Source: Bacillota bacterium
GTDB lineage: Bacteria > Bacillota > Clostridia > Oscillospirales > CAG-272
Direction: 5' to 3'
DNA: 32,640 nt
Assembly: GCA_029219205.1 (NCBI GenBank)
Contig: JAQXSY010000108.1
Coordinates: 1 to 32,640, forward strand
This document shows, piece by piece, positions 16,037 to 25,098 of this stretch (positions are counted from its first letter, which is position 1; each line of letters begins with the position of its first letter). Position numbers and translations under genes: made by a program. The notes under the pieces are model-generated. The model was not told where the DNA came from. It saw only the letters and a list, made by a program, of their open reading frames with translations, and ran no database searches.

Positions 16037-16273
16037 ATGGATCTATCAAAAATGACCGCCGGTCAGAAAGGGATTATTACAGTTGTAGGCGGAGAAGGCG
16101 CGCTGAGACATCGTCTGCTGGATATGGGACTGATTCCGGGAACCGCCGTATCCGTAATAAAGGTAGCGCCTTTGGGCGACCCAATGGAGATCAGAGTCCG
16201 CGGTTACGAGCTTACGATCAGACGCAGCGACGCAGCTCTCATTGAGGTTGAAAACGGAGGCGACAAAAAATGA
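16037..16273 (+). CDS. feoA: Ferrous iron transport protein A
   Basis: A 78-residue cytoplasmic SH3-like protein that acts as accessory factor for the FeoB ferrous iron transporter. The family pattern is visible: MTAGQKGIITVVGGEGALRHRLLDMGLIPG in the first half and LGDPMEIRVRGYELTIRRSDAALIEV in the second. AGGTTAGG precedes the ATG. Its stop overlaps the feoB start by four bases (ATGA), so the two are translationally coupled. An alternative frame ORF at 15991 overlaps it and is a shadow. Confidence 0.96.
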   Translation: MDLSKMTAGQKGIITVVGGEGALRHRLLDMGLIPGTAVSVIKVAPLGDPMEIRVRGYELTIRRSDAALIEVENGGDKK

Positions 16274-18276
16274 CATTCGCTTTGGTCGGAAACCAAAACT
16301 GCGGAAAAACAACTCTTTTTAACGCGCTTACCGGCTCAAATCAGCATGTCGGAAATTTCCCGGGCGTCACGGTCGACAGCAAAGTCGGCGAAACACGCGG
16401 AGCAAAAGGTCATTCTGTCGTGGACCTGCCGGGTATATATTCGATACGTCCGTATACCGCGGAAGAAAAGGTTGCGCGCGATTTTATTCTAAATGAAAAG
16501 CCGGACGGCATAATAAATATTGTAGACGCAACGAATATCGAACGAAATCTCTATCTGACGCTCCAGCTGCTCGAGCTGCGAATACCGACCGTTCTCGCGC
16601 TTAATATGATGGACGAAGTACGCGGAAACGGCGGTTCCATCGACGTTGACGAAATGTCGAGACTTTTAGGTATTCCGGCTATTCCAATATCAGCCGCAAA
16701 AAATGAAGGCATCGCGGATCTGATTAAATGCTCAATTCAAACCGCAGAAACAAAACAGCTGCCGTCCGTTCTTGATTTTTGCCCGTCCGGACCGGTTCAC
16801 CGCTGTATTCATGCCGTTTCGCATATTATTGAGGATCATGCCCAGCGCATAGGCGTTTCCCCAAGATTTACCGCATCAAAACTAATTGAAGGAGACGATA
16901 ACGAATTTATCTCCTCCCTTTCGCTTTCGCAGAATGAAACCGAACTGATCGAACATTCCGTTATCGAAATGGAAAACGAACGCGGGCTGGACAGGAATGC
17001 GGCGCTTGCGGATATGAGATACAATTTTATTGAAAAAGTATGCCGCCGCACCGTCGTAAAATGCGTTGAAAGCCGCGAGCGCCGCCGAAGCGTTCGCATT
17101 GACAATATTGTAACAAACAAATACCTTGCGCTGCCGATTTTCTTTTGCGTAATGATTCTGATTTTCTGGCTGACATTCGGAGTAATCGGAAAATTCCTTT
17201 CAGACCTTCTGACGCTCGGCATTGATGCGCTGACCGAGATTGCCGACGAAGCGCTTTACGCATACGGAATAAATGAAATCGTACACAGTCTGATTATTGA
17301 CGGAATTTTCGCCGGCGTCGGAAGCGTTCTTTCATTCCTTCCCGTAATCGTTGTGCTGTTCTTCTTTCTCTCAATACTCGAAGACACCGGATATATGGCG
17401 CGCGTTGCGTTTGTTATGGACCGGCCGCTCCGTTTTCTCGGACTGTCCGGAAAAAGCTTTGTTCCGATGATAATCGGCTTCGGCTGCTCGGTTCCCGCAA
17501 TAATGGCCACTCGTACTCTCTCAAGCGAACGCGACCGTAAAATGACGATACTGCTAACTCCTTTTATGAGCTGCTCTGCCAAAATTCCGATCTATTCCGT
17601 TTTCTGCGCGGCGTTCTTTCCGAACAGCTCCGCATGGGTAATGACCGGTTTGTATTTCACCGGAATCCTCCTCAGCGTTTTTATGGCGGCACTGCTCAAC
17701 CATACGGCTTTTCGCGGCAAACCCGTTCCGTTTGTAATGGAACTGCCAAACTACCGTTTTCCATCCTTCAAGAGCGTCGTGCTTCTTATGTGGGAAAAGG
17801 CACGCGATTTTCTCCAGAGAGCGTTTACCGTTATTTTCCTTGCGTCGATTGTTATCTGGTTTCTCGGCGCGTTTGATACGCGTCTTAATCATGTCAGTGA
17901 CAGCTCGCAAAGCCTTCTTGCGCTTATCGGAAAACTCATAGCGCCTGTTTTTACTCCTCTCGGCTTTGGCGACTGGAGAATTGCAACTTCGCTGATTGCC
18001 GGTTTTACCGCCAAAGAAGCAGTTGTAGGTACTCTCGGTATACTTGTCGGAAACGGAGCTAAGCTTGAATCGGTTCTTCCCGCCTTCTTTTCAGTTCCGA
18101 CAGCGCTGAGCTTTCTTGTTTTCACTCTGCTGTATACCCCATGCGTCGCAGCCGTTGCCACAATAAAGCGCGAGCTTAATTCAACGGTAAAAACGATAGG
18201 CGTTATTATTGTCCAGTGTGCGATCGCTTGGATATGTTCGTTTATTGTCATTAATGTTGCAGCCTTGATATTTTAA
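16270..18276 (+). CDS. feoB: Ferrous iron transport protein B
   Basis: A 668-residue Fe(II) transporter of the cytoplasmic membrane with an N-terminal GTPase. G1 GNQNCGKT (residues 7-14), G3 DLPG and G4 NMMD are present, followed by a helical spacer (about residues 170-275) and the membrane domain. The two Gate motifs, GFGCSVPAIMATRTL and TPFMSCSAKIPIY, carry the conserved cysteines of the Fe path. The length fits Clostridia-type FeoB. It is coupled to feoA. No feoC or second feoA follows. Expression under low iron is likely from what is known of the family and is hinted at by a weak Fur-like box upstream of the operon. Confidence 0.97.
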   Translation: MTFALVGNQNCGKTTLFNALTGSNQHVGNFPGVTVDSKVGETRGAKGHSVVDLPGIYSIRPYTAEEKVARDFILNEKPDGIINIVDATNIERNLYLTLQLLELRIPTVLALNMMDEVRGNGGSIDVDEMSRLLGIPAIPISAAKNEGIADLIKCSIQTAETKQLPSVLDFCPSGPVHRCIHAVSHIIEDHAQRIGVSPRFTASKLIEGDDNEFISSLSLSQNETELIEHSVIEMENERGLDRNAALADMRYNFIEKVCRRTVVKCVESRERRRSVRIDNIVTNKYLALPIFFCVMILIFWLTFGVIGKFLSDLLTLGIDALTEIADEALYAYGINEIVHSLIIDGIFAGVGSVLSFLPVIVVLFFFLSILEDTGYMARVAFVMDRPLRFLGLSGKSFVPMIIGFGCSVPAIMATRTLSSERDRKMTILLTPFMSCSAKIPIYSVFCAAFFPNSSAWVMTGLYFTGILLSVFMAALLNHTAFRGKPVPFVMELPNYRFPSFKSVVLLMWEKARDFLQRAFTVIFLASIVIWFLGAFDTRLNHVSDSSQSLLALIGKLIAPVFTPLGFGDWRIATSLIAGFTAKEAVVGTLGILVGNGAKLESVLPAFFSVPTALSFLVFTLLYTPCVAAVATIKRELNSTVKTIGVIIVQCAIAWICSFIVINVAALIF

Positions 18277-18387
18277 GTCTTTCACGTCAGTGAAATCCGC
18301 TTTTTAAGCTTCAAAATAATCAATTAAATCAGATACATAAGAAAGGATCCGGCGCGCAGCCTTTCTGCCTCGCCGTACGGATCAGCC

Positions 18388-18837
18388 ATGAACATACTTG
18401 TCAGCGCATGTCTTCTCGGAGTAAACTGCCGTTACAGTGGAAAACGCGCGGAAGTTGATTCCAAGCTGAAAAAACTCATAAAAAAACACAACATTATTCC
18501 GGTCTGCCCGGAAATTTTCGGAGGGCTTCCGACGCCGCGTGAACCGGCGGAGATAAACGGAGAACGCGTAAAATCGACAAGCGGAAAAGACTTTACGGAC
18601 AGCTTTTTACGCGGTGCCGGCGAAGTTTTGAGGCTGGCGGAGCTGTTTGAATGCCGTTATGCTCTGCTCAAGGAGCGAAGCCCTTCCTGCGGGCACGGCA
18701 GAATATACGACGGTACGTTTTCGTCGGCGCTTACCAACGGCGACGGAATATGCGCCAAGGCTTTGTCTGACGCAGGAATACGTGTTTTCGGAGAGTCCGA
18801 AATAGACGAGCTTATTTTGCTCTGTGACATTGTGTGA
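18388..18837 (+). CDS. DUF523 family protein
   Basis: A 149-residue cytoplasmic protein of the DUF523 family, whose biochemical role is not established. Conserved stretches are the cysteine-bearing CLLGVNCRYSGK at the N-terminus, CPEIFGGLPTPREPAEI (residues about 39-55) and LKERSPSCGHGRIYDG (about 93-108). The conserved cysteines suggest metal or sulfur chemistry, but that is inference. The ATG at 18388 has only a weak ribosome binding site. A 7-bp stem (AGAAAGG at 18340 with CCTTTCT at 18360) lies just upstream and could affect expression. It follows feoB by 111 bases, perhaps as a separate unit, and ends at the strong terminator at 18861. Confidence 0.9.
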   Translation: MNILVSACLLGVNCRYSGKRAEVDSKLKKLIKKHNIIPVCPEIFGGLPTPREPAEINGERVKSTSGKDFTDSFLRGAGEVLRLAELFECRYALLKERSPSCGHGRIYDGTFSSALTNGDGICAKALSDAGIRVFGESEIDELILLCDIV

Positions 18838-18860
18838 GCGACGGCGCTCTCTATTGACAC

Positions 18861-18906
18861 AAAAAAAGGCTTCTTACCGGTTTGAAACCGGCTTGAAGCC
18901 TTTTTT
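18861..18906. terminator. Bidirectional terminator between DUF523 and the glycosidase operon
   Basis: Outer stem AAAAAAGGCTTC with GAAGCCTTTTTT (12 bp) and inner stem CCGGTTT with AAACCGG, flanked by A-run and T-run. It serves two convergent genes. Confidence 0.95.
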
Positions 18907-18919
18907 ATTTGTAATGATT

Positions 18920-21274
18920 TTATTTTTTAAGAGGGAATCTGAACTCGCGCTCTGTCTGAACCGCCGTTGCGGTTACCGTAAGCTTTGCATCCTTGTCCGT
19001 CAGATAGTGAATAGTATATCCGGTCAGCCACGTTCCGCTGAATTTAAGCTCATAGCTTTCGTCCTCGTATTCTGCTATCAGGTTGAAATTCTTGTCATAA
19101 TGACGCGCTTTTTTGCCGTTGAATTCAATATAGTCGCCTGCATTTGCCGTTATATTGTAGCCGAGTTTACGGTCGGATCCGAACCAACCGCCGTAGAACG
19201 CGATCCCGTATATTTTTCCGTTTTCGTCGGGATATCCCACTCTTATCCTCATATTTAAAGGTTCAACCACGCACGGAATTTTCGGATCTGTCGATGATTT
19301 ATCCAGGACAATAAGACATTTGTGCTCAACAAATTCGCCTTTCTCGTCGGACGACGACTCATAACCTGCCGTGCCGCTTTCGGTTACCAGTTTGTTCTCA
19401 CGGTATCCGAGGTCGTGTTTGTAAACAGACATTTTACTGAGTATCCATTCATCCTCGGTCTTTTCAAGATGCCAGTCCGAATGTTCCTCGCGCATAAGCT
19501 TTTTTACGTCTTCGGTCACAACGCCTGCAGCACGGAAATCGATCCAATTTTTAATTAAGTCAAGATATTCCCCTGTTCTGCCGTTCGGACAACCGTCATA
19601 ATAGATACAAAGTCCTGCGTCAAAAGCAACAGTGCGCGAAAGAATGAATTCCATAACCTCCGGAGTCGTTGCCTCATATTTTCCATGGTTGCCCCAAAGC
19701 ATATACCATCCAAGCATTCCGGGAAGAAGGTTCCTCCGGAAATAGTCCTGATTCAGCGCACGGTAATTATACATTCCGCCGCGCTGATTATCGTCGTAAA
19801 ACGGTTCTCCCCAGTTAAAATATGAATGGGCGTGCCAGCGATAGTGCGTTCCGCCGCTTGCGTCGCAAAGCAGCTCGTTGCCCGCAGTTTCGAAAACCTT
19901 TCTGACAAATTCCGAGCAGCCGTATTCGCCTCTGCCGGGATACTGACATCCCTCAATACCGTCAAAGCTAATCCTGCGTATTCCCGCGTATTTTATCAGT
20001 TCTCCGATATTCTCCGCAACCTCAGCCTGAAGTTTAAGATTAGGAAACAACGTTTTGTAGCCGTGATCGCTCATACGTTTGATTTCCGAACCCGCCTTAT
20101 GTGCGGACCTTACTGTTCCGAAAGCTCCACGCGTGCAGTCTTTCAGGCACATGCCGTCTTTATCAAAACTTTTGAAGCATATGAGCTCGTCGCCGATCCG
20201 CGCGCAGTTCAGAGTGGAATTGATACCGTAATTTTTTTCGTTTTTAATGTATATGACAGTATCGTCTTCGTCCAAATCTTTTGTCAGCACGGTCGAATCG
20301 ACGGTCAAAAGATCTTTATGCGGAACCGGCGTTACATACGGATCATCCGTTTTGATAAAATTGCTGAGCGTGTGGAATCCAGTATCAACTCCGTGAGCGC
20401 GCGCATACTGAACAAAATTGCGGAATTCTTCCCTTCCGTTCGGATATATCTCGCGGTTTATGTCAAAATGTCCCCACGATTTAAAAGGATCCGAAAAATA
20501 AAGACAATGTACGCCGGCGCGTTCCGCAATGGCAACCTGCTCCTCCGGGCTTCCGGAAGGAATAACAAAATAAATCTCTGAGCTTCTGGGCGACGTTTTT
20601 GCCCATTCGCCGTCTATTGTCGGGTGAGGAAGGTTTTCCGCAACTTCAAGCTCGCTTATTATTTCGAGCATATGGGCTGAATCCTCCGCTGCAAGCAAAG
20701 CAATCGCGGCGCCCGGAATATACGCGTCCGGTCCCTCGACCGCCTCTACCTCAGCATTTTTCATACCGAACAAATTTTCAACGACGCAAGGCTTCGACAT
20801 ATCGTTTGCGGAACATTGAAGAGTTATTTTACCTTCTTTGTTTTTCCCGGCGGCAGAGCCTGCCGGAGCAGCAAAACCGCTGTTGTTTTCTGAAATCCGG
20901 CACCTGGATTCGCCTACGGTTTTGGGATTGAGCGACTGTATGCATATTACAGAACCGTCGTCAAACCATGCGGAACCTACAAGTTCGCCGAAAGATTCTG
21001 CGCCTTCGGCGGTATACGGTCCGAAAACAAATGATTCCGTTCCTTCAGGCACCGATTCGACCTTGAGCTTGTACCATTTTCCGCAGTCGGTCACGGAAAG
21101 CACCGCAGCTCCCGTATCAAAAACAAGCGTAAGCTCCTCTTCGTCAAGTCTCAGGCTTTTCGGTGCCAAGAGCTTTTCGCCGCTCACGATCATTCCGACC
21201 GGAGAACGTGAAATTGCCGTACGTTCGTTGTAAAGAGCTGTAAGCGTTCCGTCTTCGTTAAATATGATCTTCAT
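18920..21274 (-). CDS. Putative TIM-barrel glycoside hydrolase, family not identified
   Basis: A 784-residue protein without a signal peptide. The first 220 residues look like a beta-rich domain (repeated short strands, GPYTAEGAESFGELVG). The central part (about 230-590) looks like a (beta/alpha)8 barrel of the alpha-glycosidase kind: QVAIAERAGVHCLYFSDPF, NFVQYARAHGVDTGFHTL, then a strand-end acidic pair in RRISFDGIEGCQYPGRG, the most likely active-site region, and FDAGLCIYYDGCPNGRTGEY. The C-terminus is again beta-rich. I cannot place it in a named GH family. It is co-transcribed with a sugar isomerase 26 bases upstream, which supports intracellular sugar catabolism. GGAGG is 7 bases before the ATG. 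The fold call is moderate, the substrate unknown. Confidence 0.75.
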   Translation of the reverse strand: MKIIFNEDGTLTALYNERTAISRSPVGMIVSGEKLLAPKSLRLDEEELTLVFDTGAAVLSVTDCGKWYKLKVESVPEGTESFVFGPYTAEGAESFGELVGSAWFDDGSVICIQSLNPKTVGESRCRISENNSGFAAPAGSAAGKNKEGKITLQCSANDMSKPCVVENLFGMKNAEVEAVEGPDAYIPGAAIALLAAEDSAHMLEIISELEVAENLPHPTIDGEWAKTSPRSSEIYFVIPSGSPEEQVAIAERAGVHCLYFSDPFKSWGHFDINREIYPNGREEFRNFVQYARAHGVDTGFHTLSNFIKTDDPYVTPVPHKDLLTVDSTVLTKDLDEDDTVIYIKNEKNYGINSTLNCARIGDELICFKSFDKDGMCLKDCTRGAFGTVRSAHKAGSEIKRMSDHGYKTLFPNLKLQAEVAENIGELIKYAGIRRISFDGIEGCQYPGRGEYGCSEFVRKVFETAGNELLCDASGGTHYRWHAHSYFNWGEPFYDDNQRGGMYNYRALNQDYFRRNLLPGMLGWYMLWGNHGKYEATTPEVMEFILSRTVAFDAGLCIYYDGCPNGRTGEYLDLIKNWIDFRAAGVVTEDVKKLMREEHSDWHLEKTEDEWILSKMSVYKHDLGYRENKLVTESGTAGYESSSDEKGEFVEHKCLIVLDKSSTDPKIPCVVEPLNMRIRVGYPDENGKIYGIAFYGGWFGSDRKLGYNITANAGDYIEFNGKKARHYDKNFNLIAEYEDESYELKFSGTWLTGYTIHYLTDKDAKLTVTATAVQTEREFRFPLKK

Positions 21275-21300
21275 AGACGCCTCCGTTTATAAAAAATATT

Positions 21301-22050
21301 TCAGTTAAGTCCCCAGCTTCCGAGCACTTCTCTGCTTTGCTTCAGATCAAGAAGCGGCTCTCTCAGATGCGTATCGTGTTCAACATGTATCCATTTGTCG
21401 TAGCCGCGCTTTATGAGCGTCTTAACAACGCCTTCGTTATCAACCGGGAAATTGCCCGCTCCGAGACCGGTAAAATATCCTCTTTCGTTCCAAACGGTTT
21501 TTTCAGGAGCGGTCATAAACCAATCCTTGACATGAACAGCAGCCAGACGGTCGTAGTACTTTTCAAGAACCCTCATAACATCTCCGCCCGCAACCGCCAT
21601 ATGCGCGGTGTCAAAAACGAGCTGAGTATTTTTGCATCTTGCAAGGAACTCATCGAGCTGTTCTTCCGTCTCAACAAGCGACCCGAGATGATTGTGTATT
21701 GCAGGATGTATACCGTATTTCAGGCAAGCCTTTTCAAGATAATTGACGTTTCTGCAATATATATCAAAATTTGACGCGTTTGAAAGACGGTCCGCCCAAA
21801 TGTACTTTCCGCCGTATGCCGCAGTCATTTTGATGTTTCCTTCGACATCGCCTGTTACAACGGTCGCAAAGCTCATACCTCTTTCGGCGAGCACCAGCAG
21901 TTTCTGGTACGCTTCTTCCGACGTTTTGGCGTAAAGCCGTTCACAGCCGTCGTAGCCTATTGCCTTGAGGTCGTCCATTTTTGCGGCGTAGTCGTAGCAC
22001 GCGCCGTACCATACCATCATACCGTAATCTGCAACTCCAATTTTTATCAT
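21301..22050 (-). CDS. Sugar phosphate isomerase/epimerase (xylose-isomerase-like TIM barrel)
   Basis: A 249-residue cytoplasmic protein of the AP-endonuclease-2/xylose-isomerase-like superfamily. Likely metal ligands and active-site strands are seen in order: HPAIHNHLGSLVETEEQL, TQLVFDTAHMAVAGGD, LAAVHVKDWF and the C-terminal KWIHVEHDTH. Members isomerise or epimerise sugars, keto-sugars or inositol derivatives. The substrate here cannot be read from sequence. The ATG at 22050 is preceded by GAGG. It is the first gene of the minus-strand operon behind the promoter at 22100-22128, with the putative glycosidase gene next, so it probably handles a sugar that enzyme releases. Confidence 0.88.
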   Translation of the reverse strand: MIKIGVADYGMMVWYGACYDYAAKMDDLKAIGYDGCERLYAKTSEEAYQKLLVLAERGMSFATVVTGDVEGNIKMTAAYGGKYIWADRLSNASNFDIYCRNVNYLEKACLKYGIHPAIHNHLGSLVETEEQLDEFLARCKNTQLVFDTAHMAVAGGDVMRVLEKYYDRLAAVHVKDWFMTAPEKTVWNERGYFTGLGAGNFPVDNEGVVKTLIKRGYDKWIHVEHDTHLREPLLDLKQSREVLGSWGLN

Positions 22051-22099
22051 TGATTACTGCCTCACTTTAAATAATAATCTATAGTTTTGAATTCAGTTT

Positions 22100-22128
22100 A
22101 TGATACCATTTTTACATGTTCTTGTCAA
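22100..22128 (-). promoter_or_regulatory. Promoter of the isomerase-glycosidase operon
   Basis: On the minus strand a perfect -35 TTGACA, a 17-base spacer and -10 TATCAT (5 of 6), giving a start near 22093 and a leader of about 43 bases. It is one of the best promoters in the window. Confidence 0.85.
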
Positions 22129-22157
22129 TGTAATTATTCTTCTCTTCGAAAAAAATA

Positions 22158-22186
22158 TTGAATTCAGAATGCTTTCATGTTATACT
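22158..22186 (+). promoter_or_regulatory. Promoter of the DUF4317 gene
   Basis: TTGAAT at 22158-22163, 17-base spacer, TATACT at 22181-22186. It is divergent from the isomerase operon promoter, with the two -35 boxes about 30 bases apart. Confidence 0.7.
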
Positions 22187-22238
22187 ATTATAACATAATT
22201 AAATAAATATAATAACCTTTCAAGGAATCAGATAATTT

Positions 22239-23375
22239 ATGAACAAAAGAGAAACCGCCGAAATAAAACGCCGTTTTACAATCGAAAATACAAATATATC
22301 CTGTATTCGCGGATGCTATGTTAACGAAAAGCGCGAAATAATTTCGCAGTTTACGGCTTCCGTTCCCATGCTTCCGCAGGAAGAAGCGGAAAAATACCTT
22401 TCAATATTCAAGCGAACCATATCCGGCTCGTTTGGCAAAAATTTAAATTCGATAGATTTCACTGTTTCGCAGGTATCAAACTCAAAAGAACATGAACTCT
22501 TAACCAGGCTCAGAAAAACCGAGCTCAAGGACGACGACACGGTGAACGAATTCTTTTCGGGCATAATCGAAAAAGTTAATTTCGAAGGAAATTATCTCAT
22601 TCTTCTTATGCACGAAACATACGATGTTCCGGTACGGGCAAAGGACGGTATGCGAACCGGCGAATCTGATTCGCAGTATTCGTATATTATGTGCAGTGTG
22701 TGTCCCGTAAAAATGACCAAACCGTTTCTTGGATTTGACCTGACGACAAACTCATTCAGAAGCCGCGGAACGGACTGGGCGGTTTTTTCGCCCGAAGTCG
22801 GCTTTCTTTTTCCGGCTTTCGACAATCGGAAGACAAACATTTACGGCGCGCTGTACTACACTCGCGACGGTTCCGGCAAATACAGCGATTTTGCAAAAGC
22901 AATATTCAGTTCTGATCCGCCGATGCCTGCCGAGGAGCAGAAGGAGCTGTTTTGTGCTGTACTTACAGACTCGCTCGGCGACGAATGCAATTATGATGTG
23001 ATACGTTCCGTAAACGAAAAGCTGAACACAATGATTGAAGAGCACGATAAAGACAAAACGGATCCCGAGCCGCTGAGAATTTCAAAGCTTGAGGTCAGAA
23101 ACGCGCTTGAGGAATGCGGCGTTTCCGAAATGCGTTCTGAAGCGTTCGGTGAAAAATTTGACGAAGCGTTCGGCGCAGGCGCGGACATAAGTCCGCTGAC
23201 TGTAGCCGGAGTCAAAAAATACGAACTTCGCACACCGGAAGCCGTTGTACATATTGACGCAGATCACGGCGACCTTGTAAGCACAAGAGTAATCGACGGG
23301 GTCAAGTACGTGCTTATAAGAGCCGACGGCGGAGTGGAAGTTAACGGAATCAGCGTAAACATCAACGACGACTGA
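22239..23375 (+). CDS. DUF4317 family protein
   Basis: A 378-residue soluble protein that starts with the DUF4317 signature MNKRETAEIKRRFTIENTNI followed by IRGCYVNEKREII. I know of no established function for the family, which I associate with anaerobic Firmicutes. The middle (about residues 115-260) contains LLMHETYDVPVRAKDG and a domain with YSYIMCSVCPV. The C-terminal 90 residues are acidic and end with a small beta-rich part. No membrane segment or signal peptide is seen. AAGG is found about 17 bases upstream, so the ribosome binding site is weak, but the family N-terminus supports this start. It has its own promoter and is followed after 80 bases by the methyltransferase gene. Confidence 0.9.
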   Translation: MNKRETAEIKRRFTIENTNISCIRGCYVNEKREIISQFTASVPMLPQEEAEKYLSIFKRTISGSFGKNLNSIDFTVSQVSNSKEHELLTRLRKTELKDDDTVNEFFSGIIEKVNFEGNYLILLMHETYDVPVRAKDGMRTGESDSQYSYIMCSVCPVKMTKPFLGFDLTTNSFRSRGTDWAVFSPEVGFLFPAFDNRKTNIYGALYYTRDGSGKYSDFAKAIFSSDPPMPAEEQKELFCAVLTDSLGDECNYDVIRSVNEKLNTMIEEHDKDKTDPEPLRISKLEVRNALEECGVSEMRSEAFGEKFDEAFGAGADISPLTVAGVKKYELRTPEAVVHIDADHGDLVSTRVIDGVKYVLIRADGGVEVNGISVNINDD

Positions 23376-23455
23376 TTTTATTTGTGCATATTATTCTTGA
23401 TATAATCAAAATCCGCCCAAGCTGATTAAATATAAATTATTTCCGGGAGCGACAA

Positions 23456-24208
23456 ATGCAGGCTGAGCTGTTTGAAAACGAAACCCTGACAGAAGTCAAC
23501 GACAAAATAAAACTCATTCAAAACCCCAAGGGCTTGACATTCGGTACTGATGCTCTTCTGCTTGCTGCCTTTGTCAGACGCGATCAGAAAGCCGTATCCG
23601 CGGAATTCGGTGCTGGAAGCGGAATCATCAGCATGCTGCTCGCCGCCCGCGGAAAGCTCGGTCATATTTATGCCGTTGAGATACAGCCGGAATACGCGTC
23701 CATTTGTCAAAGGAATGTTAAGCTGAACTGTCTTGAAGAAAAAATCACGGTTTGCAGAAGCGACTTACGAGATTTTGTCCCCTCATCAGGGCTCGGCACA
23801 CTGTCGGTTGTGTTCACAAACCCTCCGTATATGACCGTTTCCGCCGGTTACAGAAATACGGATGACGGAAAATTCGCCGCACGCCACGAATTGAACGGTT
23901 CGATATTTGATTTTTGCCGAGCTGCCGCCGCTCAGCTCAACTGGGGCGGCGCTTTCTACTGCGTATACAGACCGGACAGGCTTGTCGATCTCATTTGTGC
24001 AATGCGTGAAGCAGCAATTGAACCGAAGAGAATGATTTTTGTTTTTCCGGACAAGCTGCACAGTCCGTGTCTTGTGCTTGTCGAAGGCAAAAGAGGCGCA
24101 AAGCCTTCTTTGTGCATCCCCAAATCGCTCTACCTCTACGAAGACGGAACTCAAACCCCAACTGCCGAGTTAGAATATATATATGAAAACGGAGAATTCA
24201 AACCATGA
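23456..24208 (+). CDS. TrmN6-like tRNA1(Val) adenine-N6 methyltransferase (SAM-dependent)
   Basis: A 250-residue class I methyltransferase related to TrmN6/YfiC, which methylates A37 of tRNA-Val in E. coli. The pattern is an N-terminal LIQNPKGLTFGTDALLLAAF, motif I EFGAGSGIISMLLAARG, and the catalytic NPPYMTV motif of N6-adenine and N-methylases near residue 122. GGGAG precedes the ATG by about 7 bases. The stop overlaps the rsmI start by four bases (ATGA), so both are translated together. This pairing of a TrmN6-like enzyme with RsmI supports an RNA-modification role. The exact RNA target is inferred from homology. Confidence 0.88.
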   Translation: MQAELFENETLTEVNDKIKLIQNPKGLTFGTDALLLAAFVRRDQKAVSAEFGAGSGIISMLLAARGKLGHIYAVEIQPEYASICQRNVKLNCLEEKITVCRSDLRDFVPSSGLGTLSVVFTNPPYMTVSAGYRNTDDGKFAARHELNGSIFDFCRAAAAQLNWGGAFYCVYRPDRLVDLICAMREAAIEPKRMIFVFPDKLHSPCLVLVEGKRGAKPSLCIPKSLYLYEDGTQTPTAELEYIYENGEFKP

Positions 24209-25065
24209 CCGAATTTACCGATTCAGAAAAGAACCGCGTCGAAAGCGGCACGCTTTATTTAGTCGCAACGCCGATAGGAAACCTGTCGGATATTTCGGAG
24301 CGGGCTGTTAAGGTGCTGAACGAGGTGTCGTTCATTGCCGCGGAAGACACAAGAGTAACATCCAAGCTTCTTTTTGCGTCAGGAATCCGCAGCCCTTTGT
24401 TCAGCTATCACGAGCACAACAAGAAAGAAGCCGGCGAAAAAATCATCGAACGTCTCAAAAGCGGTCAATCATGCGCAGTTGTTACCGATGCGGGCACTCC
24501 GGCTATCAGCGACCCGGGCGAAGATATCGTTAAAAGCTGCATTGACTCAAACATCCCTGTTGTATCCGTTCCCGGCGCCTGCGCCGCAATAACTGCTCTC
24601 ACCGTTTCCGGCCTTTCAACACGTCGATTCGCTTTTGAAGGTTTCCTTGAAGGCAGCGACGCCGAAAAACGGTCACGGCTTGCGGAAATTGCCTCCGACA
24701 AACGCACAACCGTGTTCTATGAAGCACCGCACAGACTGTCCGAAACTCTCTCCATAATGCTGAGCGAACTTGGCGACCGCCGTATATCGCTATGCCGCGA
24801 GCTTACAAAAATCAACGAGGAAATACTGCGCGTCCGTCTTTCGGAAGCTGTCAGAATTTTCGAAAGCACAGTTCCGAGAGGCGAATTTGTGATCGTCGTT
24901 GAGGGTTGTACATCCGAAGAAACGCCTTTCTGGGAGAATATGACGGTCAGCGAGCACGTTGCTTATTACTCTCAAAAAATGGGCATGGACAAGATGTCCG
25001 CCATGAAAGCCACGGCAAAAGACCGGGGCGTTTCAAAAAACAGTATATATAAGGAGCTTATATAA
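24205..25065 (+). CDS. rsmI: 16S rRNA (cytidine1402-2'-O)-methyltransferase
   Basis: A 286-residue tetrapyrrole-methylase-fold enzyme that methylates the 2'-O of C1402 in the decoding centre of 16S rRNA. The diagnostic stretches are TLYLVATPIGNLSDISERA, IAAEDTRVTSKLL, SYHEHNKKE, VTDAGTPAISDPGE, VPGACAAITALTVSGL and FYEAPHR. The length is normal. It overlaps the upstream methyltransferase by 4 bases. The following membrane-protein gene starts 33 bases later with no terminator between, so the four genes from 23456 to 27392 may be one transcript. Confidence 0.97.
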   Translation: MTEFTDSEKNRVESGTLYLVATPIGNLSDISERAVKVLNEVSFIAAEDTRVTSKLLFASGIRSPLFSYHEHNKKEAGEKIIERLKSGQSCAVVTDAGTPAISDPGEDIVKSCIDSNIPVVSVPGACAAITALTVSGLSTRRFAFEGFLEGSDAEKRSRLAEIASDKRTTVFYEAPHRLSETLSIMLSELGDRRISLCRELTKINEEILRVRLSEAVRIFESTVPRGEFVIVVEGCTSEETPFWENMTVSEHVAYYSQKMGMDKMSAMKATAKDRGVSKNSIYKELI

Positions 25066-25098
25066 CGCTCCGGCATTATCATAAGATAAGAGAAAAAT

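Noticed and set aside
19826-20581. 251-codon plus-strand ORF
   Set aside because: Antisense to the putative glycosidase gene, with no ribosome binding site or family pattern.
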